From positions 1,922,001-1,986,000 of the forward strand of contig NZ_CP011868.1 in assembly GCF_001294645.1 (NCBI RefSeq): a DNA stretch of 64,000 bases, read 5' to 3'. The stretch comes from Pseudonocardia sp. HH130629-09 (GTDB lineage Bacteria > Actinomycetota > Actinomycetes > Mycobacteriales > Pseudonocardiaceae). Below are positions 1 through 7,802 of this stretch, one piece after another. The position numbers and the translations under genes were made by a program. Below the pieces are notes generated by a model. That model was not told where the DNA came from, searched no databases, and saw nothing but the letters and a program-made list of their open reading frames with translations. Numbering within the stretch: the stretch's first letter is position 1; each line of letters starts with the position of its first letter.

Positions 1-200
1 TGCTCGCCCACCCCGACGTGACCGCAGAGATCGCCGACGGTCACGGCGGGGTCGAGGCCGTCCAGGTGCACGCGGCCGAGCTCGACGACGCCGACCGCGA
101 CCGCGTCTGGACGTGGATCAAGGAGAACAACGGCGGCTTCGCCGACTACGAGCGCCGGACCGACCGCAGGATCCCGCTGGTCGGCCTCACCCGGCGCTGA
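1..200 (+). CDS. DUF385 / deazaflavin-dependent nitroreductase family, C-terminal fragment
   Basis: The gene is cut by the left window edge; the open frame begins at base 3 and ends with TGA at 198-200. The visible 65 or so residues look like the tail of the F420-dependent nitroreductase (Ddn/DUF385) family: an N-P-D-V-T-like strand (HPDVTAEI), a W-T-W-I-K helix, and the closing FADYERRTDRRIPLVGL block, which matches the family's Y-x-x-R-T-x-R-x-I-P-x-V pattern. Members bind deazaflavin F420 or act on small nitro or quinone substrates. The N-terminal half is outside the window, so substrate cannot be judged. Confidence 0.7.
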   Translation, partial: LAHPDVTAEIADGHGGVEAVQVHAAELDDADRDRVWTWIKENNGGFADYERRTDRRIPLVGLTRR

Positions 201-268
201 CCGCCGCCCCGACCGGTGCGTGGGGCCGGAGTGGGCGTGCCCGCGGGGGTGATGGCAGGGTTCCCGGC

Positions 269-703
269 ATGACCATCTCCCTCGAGCAGGCCCAGACCAT
301 CACCGCCGCTGCCCTGGCCCACGGCACCGAGCAGGGCTTCAACCCGCTCACGGTCGCCGTGCTCGACCCGGGCGGCGCGATCGTCGTGCTGGCCCGCCAG
401 GACGGCTCGGGATTCCTGCGTCCCGACCTCGCCGTCGGCAAGGCCAGCGGGGTGCTCGCCCTCGGCATGACCAACCGCGCGATCGCCGCGCGCGCCGCGG
501 ACTCCCCGGAGTTCTTCACCTCGGTGGCGAACCTCGCCGGCGGCAAGATCCTCTCCGTGCCGGGTGGGGTCTTCGTCAAGGACGCCGACGGCACGCTGCT
601 GGGTGCCGTCGGCGTGACCGGTGACGCCTCGCTGAACGACGAGGCGGCGGCTGTCGCGGGGATCGAGGCCGCCGGTCTGGTCGCGGTCACCGGCGCCGAG
701 TAG
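269..703 (+). CDS. GlcG/HbpS family protein (heme-degrading or cofactor-binding fold)
   Basis: A 144-residue protein with the typical GlcG/HbpS layout: an N-terminal helix (SLEQAQTITAAALAHG), a core strand VAVLDPGGAIVVLARQDG, the K-A-x-G/A-x-x-L helix and the closing G-G-x-P-V-like segment around GGKILSVPGG, followed by GAVGVTGD. Homologues include the extracellular heme sensor HbpS of Streptomyces and GlcG of glycolate clusters. No signal peptide is seen, so a cytoplasmic place is inferred. The ATG at 269 is chosen because homology starts there. It stands alone, 66 bases after the DUF385 fragment, with a hairpin after it. Confidence 0.8.
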   Translation: MTISLEQAQTITAAALAHGTEQGFNPLTVAVLDPGGAIVVLARQDGSGFLRPDLAVGKASGVLALGMTNRAIAARAADSPEFFTSVANLAGGKILSVPGGVFVKDADGTLLGAVGVTGDASLNDEAAAVAGIEAAGLVAVTGAE

Positions 704-727
704 TCCCACCATCCCGGAACGTGCCGC

Positions 728-757
728 GCCCCCGGGCGACGAGGTCAGCCCGGGGGC
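728..757 (+). terminator. GC hairpin after the GlcG-like gene
   Basis: Perfect 10-bp inverted repeat (arms 728-737 and 748-757, 10-nt loop) 25 bases after the stop codon. There is no T-run, as is usual in actinobacteria. Confidence 0.5.
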
Positions 758-1417
758 ACGGAGGGGACACGATCCTGCCGCCGAGGAAGAATCGTGCACG
801 TGCGTGGTCGCCCCGGAGGGCGCGGAGCGAGGCTGCGGTGCGTGCGTGGCCGGTGCCGTTCCTTGACACCCGGTCGATGTCATCGAACGGAGCGGGTGGG
901 CCGGTGTGACCCGCACTCCGTGTGATCTGGAACACGGTAGGTCTGAGTTAAGCATCCGAGTTCCGCTCCTGTCAACGAGTCCGCGGACGCGGTCGGTGAG
1001 AGGATCGCTGCACCGATTCCGCGTTTGGGATGCTCCGAGCGGCCCTGACCACGAGCGGGTGTCGCCGGCTCGGTCGTGCCGGTCGCGTGACGCGTGCGCA
1101 TCGGGGAGGACCCCGACCGTGGGAACTCCGGCACCTGATGGTGGGTCAGGGGTGTTCCGCGATGTTCCCGTGACCGGCGGTCGTTAGCGTCGTCGACGTC
1201 CTACACGACATCGGGAACTGCGTGGTGGCGACGGGTGTACACCGGCGGCACCGGGCGTCTCCACGGTGCCGTTCGGAGCGGGCCGACGTCCTGTCGTCGC
1301 CTGATCGCATCCGAACGGTGACCACCGGGACGTTTCGCCACGACCCCCACGGGTCACTCGATGCCGACCGGTCAGATTCGGTTCGTCACGAACGGACCGT
1401 AAGCGAGGGAGACAGAC
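758..1417. other. Long intergenic stretch without a recognisable gene
   Basis: About 660 bases with only low-quality open frames whose translations resemble no family I know and lack convincing ribosome binding sites. I see no RNA gene. The only candidate signal is the stress-type promoter near 1332-1356. Confidence 0.5.
1332..1356 (+). promoter_or_regulatory. Candidate SigB/SigF-type stress promoter
   Basis: GTTT at 1332-1335 and GGGTCA at 1351-1356 are separated by 15 bases, close to the GTTT-N14-16-GGGTAT pattern of SigF/SigB-class promoters. It lies about 60 bases before a GlsB/YeaQ-type gene, a family often under general stress control. Confidence 0.35.
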
Positions 1418-1684
1418 ATGGGCATCATCGCGTGGATCGTGCTGGGGCTGGTTGCGGGCGCCATCGCCAAGGCCATCATGCCGGGCAAGGACCCGGGCGG
1501 AATCATCGTCACCCTGATCCTGGGTGTCGTCGGAGCGCTGCTCGGCGGCTGGATCGGCAGCGCCGTGTTCGGCGTCGGTCTCGGCGGGTTCTTCAACATC
1601 TCCACCTGGCTGCTCGCCATCGTGGGTGCGCTGATCCTGCTGGCGATCTACCGCGTGATCGTGGGCCGCAAGGTCCGCGCCTGA
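1418..1684 (+). CDS. GlsB/YeaQ/YmgE family stress-response membrane protein
   Basis: Eighty-eight residues, almost all in three hydrophobic helices: MGIIAWIVLGLVAGAIAKAI, then a G-K-D-P-G-G turn (MPGKDPGG), a second helix VTLILGVVGALLGGWIGSAV and a third ending WLLAIVGALILLAIYRVI. The I-x-x-G-x-x-A-G-x-x-A-x-x-I start and the P-G-x-D-P-G-G-I loop are the family signature (transglycosylase-associated protein, Pfam Transgly_assoc). The role is unknown beyond induction by stress in several bacteria. GAGGGAGA lies 9 bases before the ATG. A strong terminator follows. Confidence 0.93.
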   Translation: MGIIAWIVLGLVAGAIAKAIMPGKDPGGIIVTLILGVVGALLGGWIGSAVFGVGLGGFFNISTWLLAIVGALILLAIYRVIVGRKVRA

Positions 1685-1702
1685 CACGCGCGTAACACCC
1701 TC

Positions 1703-1740
1703 GTCGGAGCCCGCCCGGAACTCTTCGGGCGGGCTCCGAC
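1703..1740 (+). terminator. Rho-independent-type hairpin after the GlsB gene
   Basis: Perfect 15-bp inverted repeat: arms 1703-1717 and 1726-1740 with an 8-nt loop, 18 bases after the stop. No T-tract. Confidence 0.8.
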
Positions 1741-2029
1741 GTATGTGCGGGCCCGATCCTGCGAGCGAGGCGGGTAGCGGTCCGGTCCATCGAGGAGGAC
1801 GTGCCGTGCTGTCATGGTGAGAACGTCCTCCAGTTCTCTGTGCTTGCTGTGTCGGGGGAGAAGCGTTGTCGACCACGTCGGAGTTCTGGCTCGATGTTCA
1901 CTCTGAGATCTCGCGTGTCGCAGGAATGGAGCTCTCGACGAAGGATGCGGCGGACGGCGACTGGTTGCGCCGGTCGACGTACAACCGGGTGATCGACTCT
2001 GCTGTGGCGCGGGTGGCGCGACGGAGGGA
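1741..2029. other. Unassigned stretch, possible decayed sequence
   Basis: An open frame from 1866 encodes about 55 residues up to the inverted-repeat element (SEFWLDVHSEISRVAG and onward) with fairly normal amino-acid balance, but I recognise no family. It runs into the element at 2031 and loses sense. A 9-bp inverted repeat (1794-1802 and 1823-1831) lies just before it. It may be the start of a gene broken by the element. Confidence 0.3.
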
Positions 2030-2030
2030 A

Positions 2031-2198
2031 TTGAGCCTTTTTCAACCTGACCAGCGAGCTTCTGCGTCAGGAGATCGCGAAGGTTGCAGCGCAACTGCTC
2101 TGACCACAGCTGCACAGGTCACCGGCTCGCTAGCTCGGCGTCTGCACCCACACAACCAGGCCCCTGAGCTGCCGGAACGGCAGGTTGAAAAAGGCTCA
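2031..2198. mobile_element. MITE-like element or IS remnant bounded by 18-bp inverted repeats
   Basis: TGAGCCTTTTTCAACCTG at 2031-2048 is repeated as its exact reverse complement at 2181-2198. About 130 bases lie between. The interior has no complete transposase; a short frame there ends in ELLRQEIAKVAAQLL and stop. Perfect terminal repeats of this length and the A/T run in a GC-rich genome suggest a small non-autonomous transposable element or the two ends of an internally deleted IS. The target duplication is not clear. Confidence 0.5.
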
Positions 2199-2583
2199 TT
2201 GACCGGGTCCTGGTCCAGGGGCAACGGTGTCGCACGTACAAGGATGCGCTCCGCAGTCTGGGGGACGCTCTCGAGCTGCCGGGCTACTAGGGCCAGAACT
2301 ACGACGCGCTCGACGAGTGCCTCAGGGAGCTGCTGGAAATCGACGATGGTCACCTGGGGCCGTCCTCGGGGATCGAGTGGGGCGCCCGGCCTCCGGATTG
2401 TTGGTGGTGATCGACTACGTCGAGAATCTGCTGGCCGAGGAGTCCTCGCAGGAACTTGCCACGCTGATGTCGGCACTTGAACGGGCCGCGCATCCATTGC
2501 CGGATCCTCTGGGTCGACCTGAGCCGCGGACCGGTTCGTTCGACGTCCTGCTGTTCAGTCGAGGGTCGGAGAGGAACAGCTGA
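2195..2583 (+). pseudogene. Decayed barstar-like immunity/RNase-inhibitor gene
   Basis: One frame from 2195 reads RTYKDALRSLGDALELPGY, then an amber stop at 2288-2290, then GQNYDALDECLRELLEIDDG. Apart from the stop this is the barstar signature (P-x-Y-x-G-x-N-x-D-A-L-x-x-C-L). A second frame then carries GLLVVIDYVENLLAEESSQE and ends FDVLLFSRG, matching the rest of the fold. The gene is therefore broken by a stop and a frameshift, and its start is cut off by the inverted-repeat element. Barstar-family proteins inhibit barnase-like ribonucleases; no barnase partner is seen nearby. Confidence 0.7.
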
Positions 2584-2795
2584 GGGGCATTCGTCGACCG
2601 GTCCTCGGTGGTCCCCCGCTTGCTCTGTGCGGTCGCGCTCGCGTTGATGAGCGTGCTGCCCGATATCTCCCGCGGCCTCTCGGTGCCGGGTGTCGGCGGC
2701 CGGCTCGCCCCGGCCGTCGTGGGCCCGGCCCGTCGCACCGCGAGGGCCGTCGGGGAGACTGGGGCGGTATCCGACCTTCCGATCTGGAGTTCTTC

Positions 2796-3743
2796 ATGCC
2801 GCACGGGACCGTCCGCTGGTTCGACGCCGAACGGGGTTTCGGCTTCCTCGCCCCCGAGGACGGTTCACCGGACGTGTTCGTGCACGCCTCGGAGATCGTC
2901 GGGGGCGGCGGCGCACCCGTGCTCCGCGAGGGCCAGGCCGTGGAGTTCGAGCTCGGCGAGAACGACCGCGGCCCGCAGGCGCTGCGCGTCCGGGTCACCG
3001 CCGACGCGGCAGCCGGCAGCGCCGTGGGCCTGCTCGGCACCGTCAGCTGGTACGAGCCGGCCAAGGGCTACGGCTTCGCGACGCCGGACGGCGGCGGCGC
3101 CGACATCTTCGTGCACAGCTCCACCATCGTGACCGGCGGTGTGGTCGCCGAGGGCCAGCGCGTGGCCTTCCTGATCGTCGAGGGCGAGCGCGGCCCGCAG
3201 GCCGGGCACGTGATCCCGCTGGGGGAGGGGGCGGGCCTGCCCGCCGCGAACGGCGAGGCGGACGGCGACGACGGAGCCGACGGAACGGTGACCTGGTACG
3301 ACGAGGGCAAGGGCTTCGGCTTCGTCACCCCCGACTCCGGCGACGAGGACGTCTTCGTCCACGCCAGGGCACTGGCCGAGGGACTGACGTGGCTCGCGGA
3401 GGGCGACCGCATCGCCTTCGAGGTGGCCCAGGCGGAGAAGGGCCCCCAGGCCCGTGACGTGCACCTGGTCCGCAGCGGCGAGCCCTCGACGCCGCGCCGG
3501 CCCGCTCCCGCCGCCGGACCGGCGTCGCGGGACGTCCCGGCACGGGGCGGCGAGGGCGTCGTCGTGCGCTACGACGAGGACCGCGGCTTCGGGTTCATCT
3601 CCCCGGACGCCGGCGGGGACGACCTGTTCGTCCACGTGTCCGTGATCCGGGACGCCGAGGCGCTGCAGAAGGGCGACCGGGTCCGGTACGCGGTGCGCCA
3701 GAGCGACCGGGGCCCGCAGGCCGACCGCGTCGAACGTCTCTGA
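2796..3743 (+). CDS. Protein with four tandem cold-shock domains
   Basis: A 315-residue protein built of four cold-shock domains at about residues 3-68, 80-142, 162-226 and 253-315. Each begins with a G-T/V-V-x-W/R-Y/F strand and carries an RNP1-like motif (RGFGFL, KGYGFA, KGFGFV, RGFGFI) and an RNP2-like motif (DVFVH, DIFVH, DVFVH, DLFVH); each ends in a G-P-Q-A block. The linker before domain 4 is Pro/Ala-rich. Typical bacterial Csp proteins have one domain of about 67 residues, so this is a multi-domain nucleic-acid-binding protein, probably an RNA chaperone. GGAG lies about 10 bases before the ATG. It is a single gene, convergent with glnA across a shared hairpin. Confidence 0.88.
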   Translation: MPHGTVRWFDAERGFGFLAPEDGSPDVFVHASEIVGGGGAPVLREGQAVEFELGENDRGPQALRVRVTADAAAGSAVGLLGTVSWYEPAKGYGFATPDGGGADIFVHSSTIVTGGVVAEGQRVAFLIVEGERGPQAGHVIPLGEGAGLPAANGEADGDDGADGTVTWYDEGKGFGFVTPDSGDEDVFVHARALAEGLTWLAEGDRIAFEVAQAEKGPQARDVHLVRSGEPSTPRRPAPAAGPASRDVPARGGEGVVVRYDEDRGFGFISPDAGGDDLFVHVSVIRDAEALQKGDRVRYAVRQSDRGPQADRVERL

Positions 3744-3802
3744 CGTCTCGAACACCTCCGACGAGGCGGCCCGCCCACCGGTCGCACACCGGGCAGGATG
3801 CG

Positions 3803-3838
3803 CCGAGGCCCGGCTCCCTCGCGGGGGCCGGGCCTCGG
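3803..3838. terminator. Bidirectional hairpin between the cold-shock gene and glnA
   Basis: Perfect 12-bp stem: arms 3803-3814 and 3827-3838. It lies between two converging genes and probably serves both. Confidence 0.75.
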
Positions 3839-3860
3839 TGTGACGTGGGTCAGGTGTGGA

Positions 3861-5282
3861 TCACACGTCGTAGTACAGGGCGAACTCGTACGGGTGCGGG
3901 CGCAGCCGCAGCGGGTCGATCTCGTTCTCCCGCTTGTAGGAGATCCAGGTCTCGATCAGGTCCGGGGTGAACACGCCGCCCTCGAGCAGGTAGTCGTGGT
4001 CGGCCTCGAGCTTGTCGATGACCGCACCCAGCGAGGACGGGACCTGCGCGATGTCCTTGGCCTCCTCGGGCGGCAGCTCGTAGAGGTCCTTGTCGACCGG
4101 GGCCGGCGGCTCGATCTTGTTCTTGATGCCGTCGAGCCCGGCCATGAGCATCGCCGAGAAGGCGAGGTACGGGTTGCCGGACGAGTCGGGGCAACGGAAC
4201 TCGATGCGCTTGGCCTTCGGGCTGTCACCGGAGAGCGGGATCCGGATGCAGGCCGAGCGGTTGCGCGCGGAGTAGACCAGGTTGACCGGAGCCTCGAAGC
4301 CCGGGACCAGGCGGTGGTAGGAGTTCACCGTCGGGTTGGTGAACGCCAGCAGCGACGGTGCGTGGTGCAGCAGGCCACCGATGTAGTAGCGGGCGGTGTC
4401 GGACAGGCCGCCGTACCCGGACTCGTCGTGGAAGAGCGGCTGGCCGTCCTTCCAGAGCGACTGGTGGACGTGCATGCCCGAGCCGTTGTCGCCGAACAGC
4501 GGCTTCGGCATGAAGGTCGCGGTCTTGCCGTTCTGCCAGGCCACGTTCTTCACCAGGTACTTGAAGAGCATGACGTCGTCGGCGGCGCTGAGCAGCGTGT
4601 CGAACTTGTAGTTGATCTCCGCCTGGCCGGCGGTGCCGACCTCGTGGTGCTCGCGCTCCACCTCGAATCCCGACGCCTGCATGGCGGTCACGATGTCGGC
4701 GCGCAGGTCGGCGTAGTGATCGACCGGCGGGACGGGGAAGTAGCCGCCCTTGTAGTTGACCTTGTAGCCCAGGTTGCCCCCGACCTCCTCGCGGCCGGTG
4801 TTCCACCAGCCCTCCGCGGAGTCGATGTGGTGGTAGGCCTGGTGCGGGTCGGTGCCGAACCGGATCGAGTCGAAGACGTAGAACTCCGCCTCGGGCGCCA
4901 TGTAGGCGGTGTCGGCGATGCCGGACGCGGCCAGGTACTCCTGCGCCTTGCGGGCCACGTTCCGCGGGTCCCGGGAGTACGGCTCACCGGTGATCGGGTC
5001 GTGGACGAAGAAGTTGATGTTCAGCGTCTTGTGCTTGCGGAACGGGTCGACGCGCGCGGTGGTGGTGTCCGGGAACAGCGCCATGTCGGACTCGTTGATC
5101 GCCTGGAAACCGCGGACGGAGGAGCCGTCGAAGGCGGCGCCGTTCTCCAGGAGGTCGCCGGCCGTCTTGGCGGGGACGGTGAGGTGCTGCATGACGCCGG
5201 GCAGGTCGCAGAACCTGATGTCGACGTACTCGACCTTCTCGTCCGAGATGTACTTGAGTACCTCTTCGGCGTTGCTGAACAC
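3861..5282 (-). CDS. glnA: Glutamine synthetase type I
   Basis: Makes glutamine from glutamate, ammonia and ATP in the cytoplasm as a dodecamer. The 473-residue protein has the GSI landmarks: FDGSSVRGF, the catalytic NFFVHDP strand, EAEFYVFD, the [10 protein letters not shown] flap and the NRSACIRIP region. The tyrosine of DLYELPPEE is the adenylylation site of the GSI-beta class, so activity is probably tuned by GlnE. Length and sequence match mycobacterial glnA1. I start at the GTG at 5282 because an AAGGAG box lies 9 bases before it and homology begins there; an upstream ATG at 5354 would include the GlnR box. It is transcribed alone. Confidence 0.96.
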   Translation of the reverse strand: MFSNAEEVLKYISDEKVEYVDIRFCDLPGVMQHLTVPAKTAGDLLENGAAFDGSSVRGFQAINESDMALFPDTTTARVDPFRKHKTLNINFFVHDPITGEPYSRDPRNVARKAQEYLAASGIADTAYMAPEAEFYVFDSIRFGTDPHQAYHHIDSAEGWWNTGREEVGGNLGYKVNYKGGYFPVPPVDHYADLRADIVTAMQASGFEVEREHHEVGTAGQAEINYKFDTLLSAADDVMLFKYLVKNVAWQNGKTATFMPKPLFGDNGSGMHVHQSLWKDGQPLFHDESGYGGLSDTARYYIGGLLHHAPSLLAFTNPTVNSYHRLVPGFEAPVNLVYSARNRSACIRIPLSGDSPKAKRIEFRCPDSSGNPYLAFSAMLMAGLDGIKNKIEPPAPVDKDLYELPPEEAKDIAQVPSSLGAVIDKLEADHDYLLEGGVFTPDLIETWISYKRENEIDPLRLRPHPYEFALYYDV

Positions 5283-5338
5283 TCTCTCGGGCTCCTTCGT
5301 TCGCTGGTGGAGATCGTGGGTGACGGTAGGAGCGACGT

Positions 5339-5376
5339 GTTGCTCACCCGTCACTCATCTGTTTCACCGACGTTAA
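5339..5376 (-). promoter_or_regulatory. GlnR-type nitrogen-control box upstream of glnA
   Basis: Read on the minus strand, four half-sites follow at exact 6-base spacing: TTAAC (5376-5372), GAAAC (5365-5361), GTGAC (5354-5350) and GCAAC (5343-5339). This is the a-b-a-b pattern gTnAC-n6-GaAAC-n6-gTnAC-n6-GaAAC known for the OmpR-like regulator GlnR of streptomycetes and relatives. It ends 56 bases before the glnA start codon. Confidence 0.85.
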
Positions 5377-5466
5377 CTGACCCGACCGCGAGATCGATCA
5401 CGTTCGTCATCGGTGTCCGGTCCGGTCCCGCTCGGTGCTGCGGTTACGCCGCCTACGCTAGAGAGC

Positions 5467-5937
5467 ATGGCCCGTTGGATCGAGTCCTGGCTCCCCGGTT
5501 CATCCGCAGGAGGTTCCGCCCCTGCCGGACACCCCGGAGAGCGCTTCGGGCTGCCCGCGACCGGCCACTACTCGGTCGCCGGGTTCGGCCGCCGGATCGC
5601 CGGCGTCGTCCTCGACTGGTTCCTGGCCTACCTGCTGGTGCTGCTGGTCGCCGGGGTCGACGCGCTCGGCTCCTCGGAGTTCGGCTGGTGGGTCCTCGGG
5701 ACCTGGTTCGTGATCACCGCGCTGACCGTGTCGGTGCTCGGGACCGCGCCGGGGCACCTCGCACTGGGCATGCGCGTCGCGCGCACCGACATGGCGACCC
5801 ACGTCGGCGTGCCGCGAGCGCTGCTGCGCACCGCGATGATCGCGGTGGTGCTGCCGCCGTTCCTGCGCGACGCCGACGGTCGCGGCTGGCACGACCGCGC
5901 CAGCCGGACGGTCGTCGTGCGGGTGCTGCGGGGCTGA
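5467..5937 (+). CDS. RDD family membrane protein
   Basis: A 156-residue protein with two main hydrophobic segments (about residues 48-66 and 75-95) and the RDD-family arrangement: FGRRIAGVVLDWF at the first helix, LGTAPGHLALGMRVARTD after the second, and a final RGWHDRASRTVVV, which contains the family's W-H-D-x-x-x-x-T-x-V end. Function unknown; often thought to be a small transporter or a partner of envelope processes. It lies beside glnA as in mycobacteria (Rv2219A). A TACGCT -10 element at 5454-5459 lies 7 bases before the ATG, which supports a leaderless mRNA and this start. Confidence 0.9.
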   Translation: MARWIESWLPGSSAGGSAPAGHPGERFGLPATGHYSVAGFGRRIAGVVLDWFLAYLLVLLVAGVDALGSSEFGWWVLGTWFVITALTVSVLGTAPGHLALGMRVARTDMATHVGVPRALLRTAMIAVVLPPFLRDADGRGWHDRASRTVVVRVLRG

Positions 5938-6014
5938 GCCCGCCGGGCCGCGCGGCCGGGCCCGGAGCGGCCCGGCCGGCGATGCGACCGGCGGCCGGGT
6001 CAGCAGCGGGAGGG

Positions 6015-6752
6015 TCAGCGGCGGCGGACGGTGCGCTGGATGCTGCGCATCTTCGCGCCCTGGGGCATCGGCCCCTTGGGCATCGCCGCGGCGCGGCTGC
6101 CGAGGGCGTTGAGCTTGCCCTCCAGGGAGTCCATCTCGGCGGCGGAGATGTTGCGGGGCAGCTTCATGAGGTGGCGCTGCAGCCCCTTGAGCGGGACCTG
6201 ACCCTCCTCGTTGCCCACGATCACGTCGTAGATCGGGGTGGTGCCGGCGACCCGCGCGGTGCGCTTCTTCTCCTGCGCGAGCAGGGTCTTCACCCGGTGC
6301 GGGGCCCCTTCGGCGACGAAGATGATCCCGGGCCGCCCGATGACCCGGTGCACCGCGTCGAGGTGGGTGGTGCCCGCGACGCCCTGGGTGATCCGCCACT
6401 GCCCGCGCATGTTGTCCAGCGCCCAGCCCGCCGCGCCCGGTTGCCCGTCGGCCTTCACGTAGATCGAGCGCTGGACGCGGCGGCCGAAGATGCTGAACGC
6501 CGCCAGCGCGCCGATCAGGATGCCGAAGGGCACGAAGAACCAGACCATGCCCAGCAGCCACCCGATGAGCGTGACGACAACGATCGACCCGACGAACACG
6601 CCGATCATGATCGGGAGGAGCTTGGAGTCCTCCTTGCGCTGCATCTGGAACGCCTGCCAGATCTGCTGGCGGCGTTGCTTCGACGCGGCCTTCTTCTGGG
6701 CCTTGAGCGCCTTCTTCTCGTCGGGCGAGGGCTTACGGGGCTTGCCGGGCAT
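6015..6752 (-). CDS. DUF4191 family membrane protein
   Basis: A 245-residue protein: a Lys/Ala-rich basic N-terminus (KKALKAQKKAASKQRRQQIW), two adjacent membrane helices at about residues 50-95 (LLPIMIGVFVGSIVVVTLIG and MVWFFVPFGILIGALAAFSI), and a soluble C-terminal domain with FGRRVQRSIYVKADGQPGA. Family function is unknown; its conserved place beside lipA in actinobacteria (Rv2219 in M. tuberculosis) is recalled knowledge. It starts 45 bases after the lipA stop, so it probably shares the SDR-lipA transcript. Confidence 0.9.
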   Translation of the reverse strand: MPGKPRKPSPDEKKALKAQKKAASKQRRQQIWQAFQMQRKEDSKLLPIMIGVFVGSIVVVTLIGWLLGMVWFFVPFGILIGALAAFSIFGRRVQRSIYVKADGQPGAAGWALDNMRGQWRITQGVAGTTHLDAVHRVIGRPGIIFVAEGAPHRVKTLLAQEKKRTARVAGTTPIYDVIVGNEEGQVPLKGLQRHLMKLPRNISAAEMDSLEGKLNALGSRAAAMPKGPMPQGAKMRSIQRTVRRR

Positions 6753-6797
6753 GTGACCAGCCTACGTCCGACCGGTGATCGACGGTGCGAGCAGGTG

Positions 6798-7802
6798 TCA
6801 GCTGCGTGCCAGCAGGGAGCTTGCCTCCTGCGCGGCCGGGCCGGAGTCGGCCAGGTGCGCCAGAGCGGGGGAGAGCTCCTCGCCGCGGTGGGCCACGGTC
6901 TGCGCGTAGAGCCTGCCGGCCCGGTAGGACGAGCGGACCAGCGGACCGGCCATGACACCGGCGAAGCCGATCTCCTCGGCGGCCTTCGAGTGCTCCACGA
7001 ACTCCTCGGGCTTGACCCAGCGCTCCACCGGGTGGTGGCGCTTGGTCGGGCGCAGGTACTGGGTGATCGTGATGATCTCGCAGCCCGCGTCGTGCAGGTC
7101 CTGCAGCGCCGAGGTGACCTCCTCGGGGGTCTCGCCCATGCCCAGGATCAGGTTCGACTTGGTGACCAGACCGAACGCGCGCGCCTTGCCGATGACCTCC
7201 AGCGACCGGTCGTACCGGAACGCCGGACGGATCCGCTTGAAGATCCGCGGGACGGTCTCGAGGTTGTGCGCGAACACCTCGGGGCGGGACTCGAAGATCG
7301 GGACGAGCTGGTCGTCGATCGAGTTGAAGTCGGGGGCCAGCAGCTCGACGCCGGTCCCCGGGTTCAGCTCGTGGATCTTGCGGACGGTCTCGGCGTAGAG
7401 CCACGAGCCGCCGTCGTCCAGGTCGTCGCGGGCGACACCGGTGACGGTGGAGTAGCGCAGCCCCATCTGCTGCACCGACTCCGCCACCCGGCGCGGCTCG
7501 TCGGTGTCCAGGTCGGCCGGCTTGCCGGTGTCGATCTGGCAGAAGTCGCAGCGACGGGTGCACTGCTCCCCGCCGATGAGGAACGTCGCCTCCCGGTCCT
7601 CCCAGCACTCGTAGATGTTGGGGCAACCGGCCTCCTCGCACACCGTGTGCAGGCCGCCCGAGCGGACGAGACCCTTCAGCTCGGTGTACTGCGGACCGGT
7701 CTTGGCGCGGGTGCGGATCCAGGACGGCTTGCGCTCGATCGGGGTCTCGCTGTTGCGGACCTCGAGGCGGAGGAGCTTGCGGCCTTCGGGTGCGATGGTC
7801 AC
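6798..7802 (-). CDS. lipA: Lipoyl synthase
   Basis: Radical-SAM enzyme that inserts two sulfurs into octanoyl groups carried by lipoyl domains (such as those of SucB). The 334-residue protein shows both cluster motifs: [12 protein letters not shown] for the auxiliary 4Fe-4S cluster and [11 protein letters not shown] for the radical SAM cluster, followed by the [11 protein letters not shown] segment. The C-terminal RSSYRA block supplies the serine that ligates the auxiliary cluster. The GTG start overlaps the stop of the upstream SDR by 4 bases, so the two are translationally coupled. Confidence 0.97.
   Translation of the reverse strand: MTIAPEGRKLLRLEVRNSETPIERKPSWIRTRAKTGPQYTELKGLVRSGGLHTVCEEAGCPNIYECWEDREATFLIGGEQCTRRCDFCQIDTGKPADLDTDEPRRVAESVQQMGLRYSTVTGVARDDLDDGGSWLYAETVRKIHELNPGTGVELLAPDFNSIDDQLVPIFESRPEVFAHNLETVPRIFKRIRPAFRYDRSLEVIGKARAFGLVTKSNLILGMGETPEEVTSALQDLHDAGCEIITITQYLRPTKRHHPVERWVKPEEFVEHSKAAEEIGFAGVMAGPLVRSSYRAGRLYAQTVAHRGEELSPALAHLADSGPAAQEASSLLARS

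Noticed and set aside
863-868. TTGACA hexamer as a -35 element
   Set aside because: No fitting -10 at 16-18 bases and no gene start nearby.
906-1187. Small open frame in the long intergenic stretch
   Set aside because: No ribosome binding site, no known family, and a composition like random GC-rich sequence.
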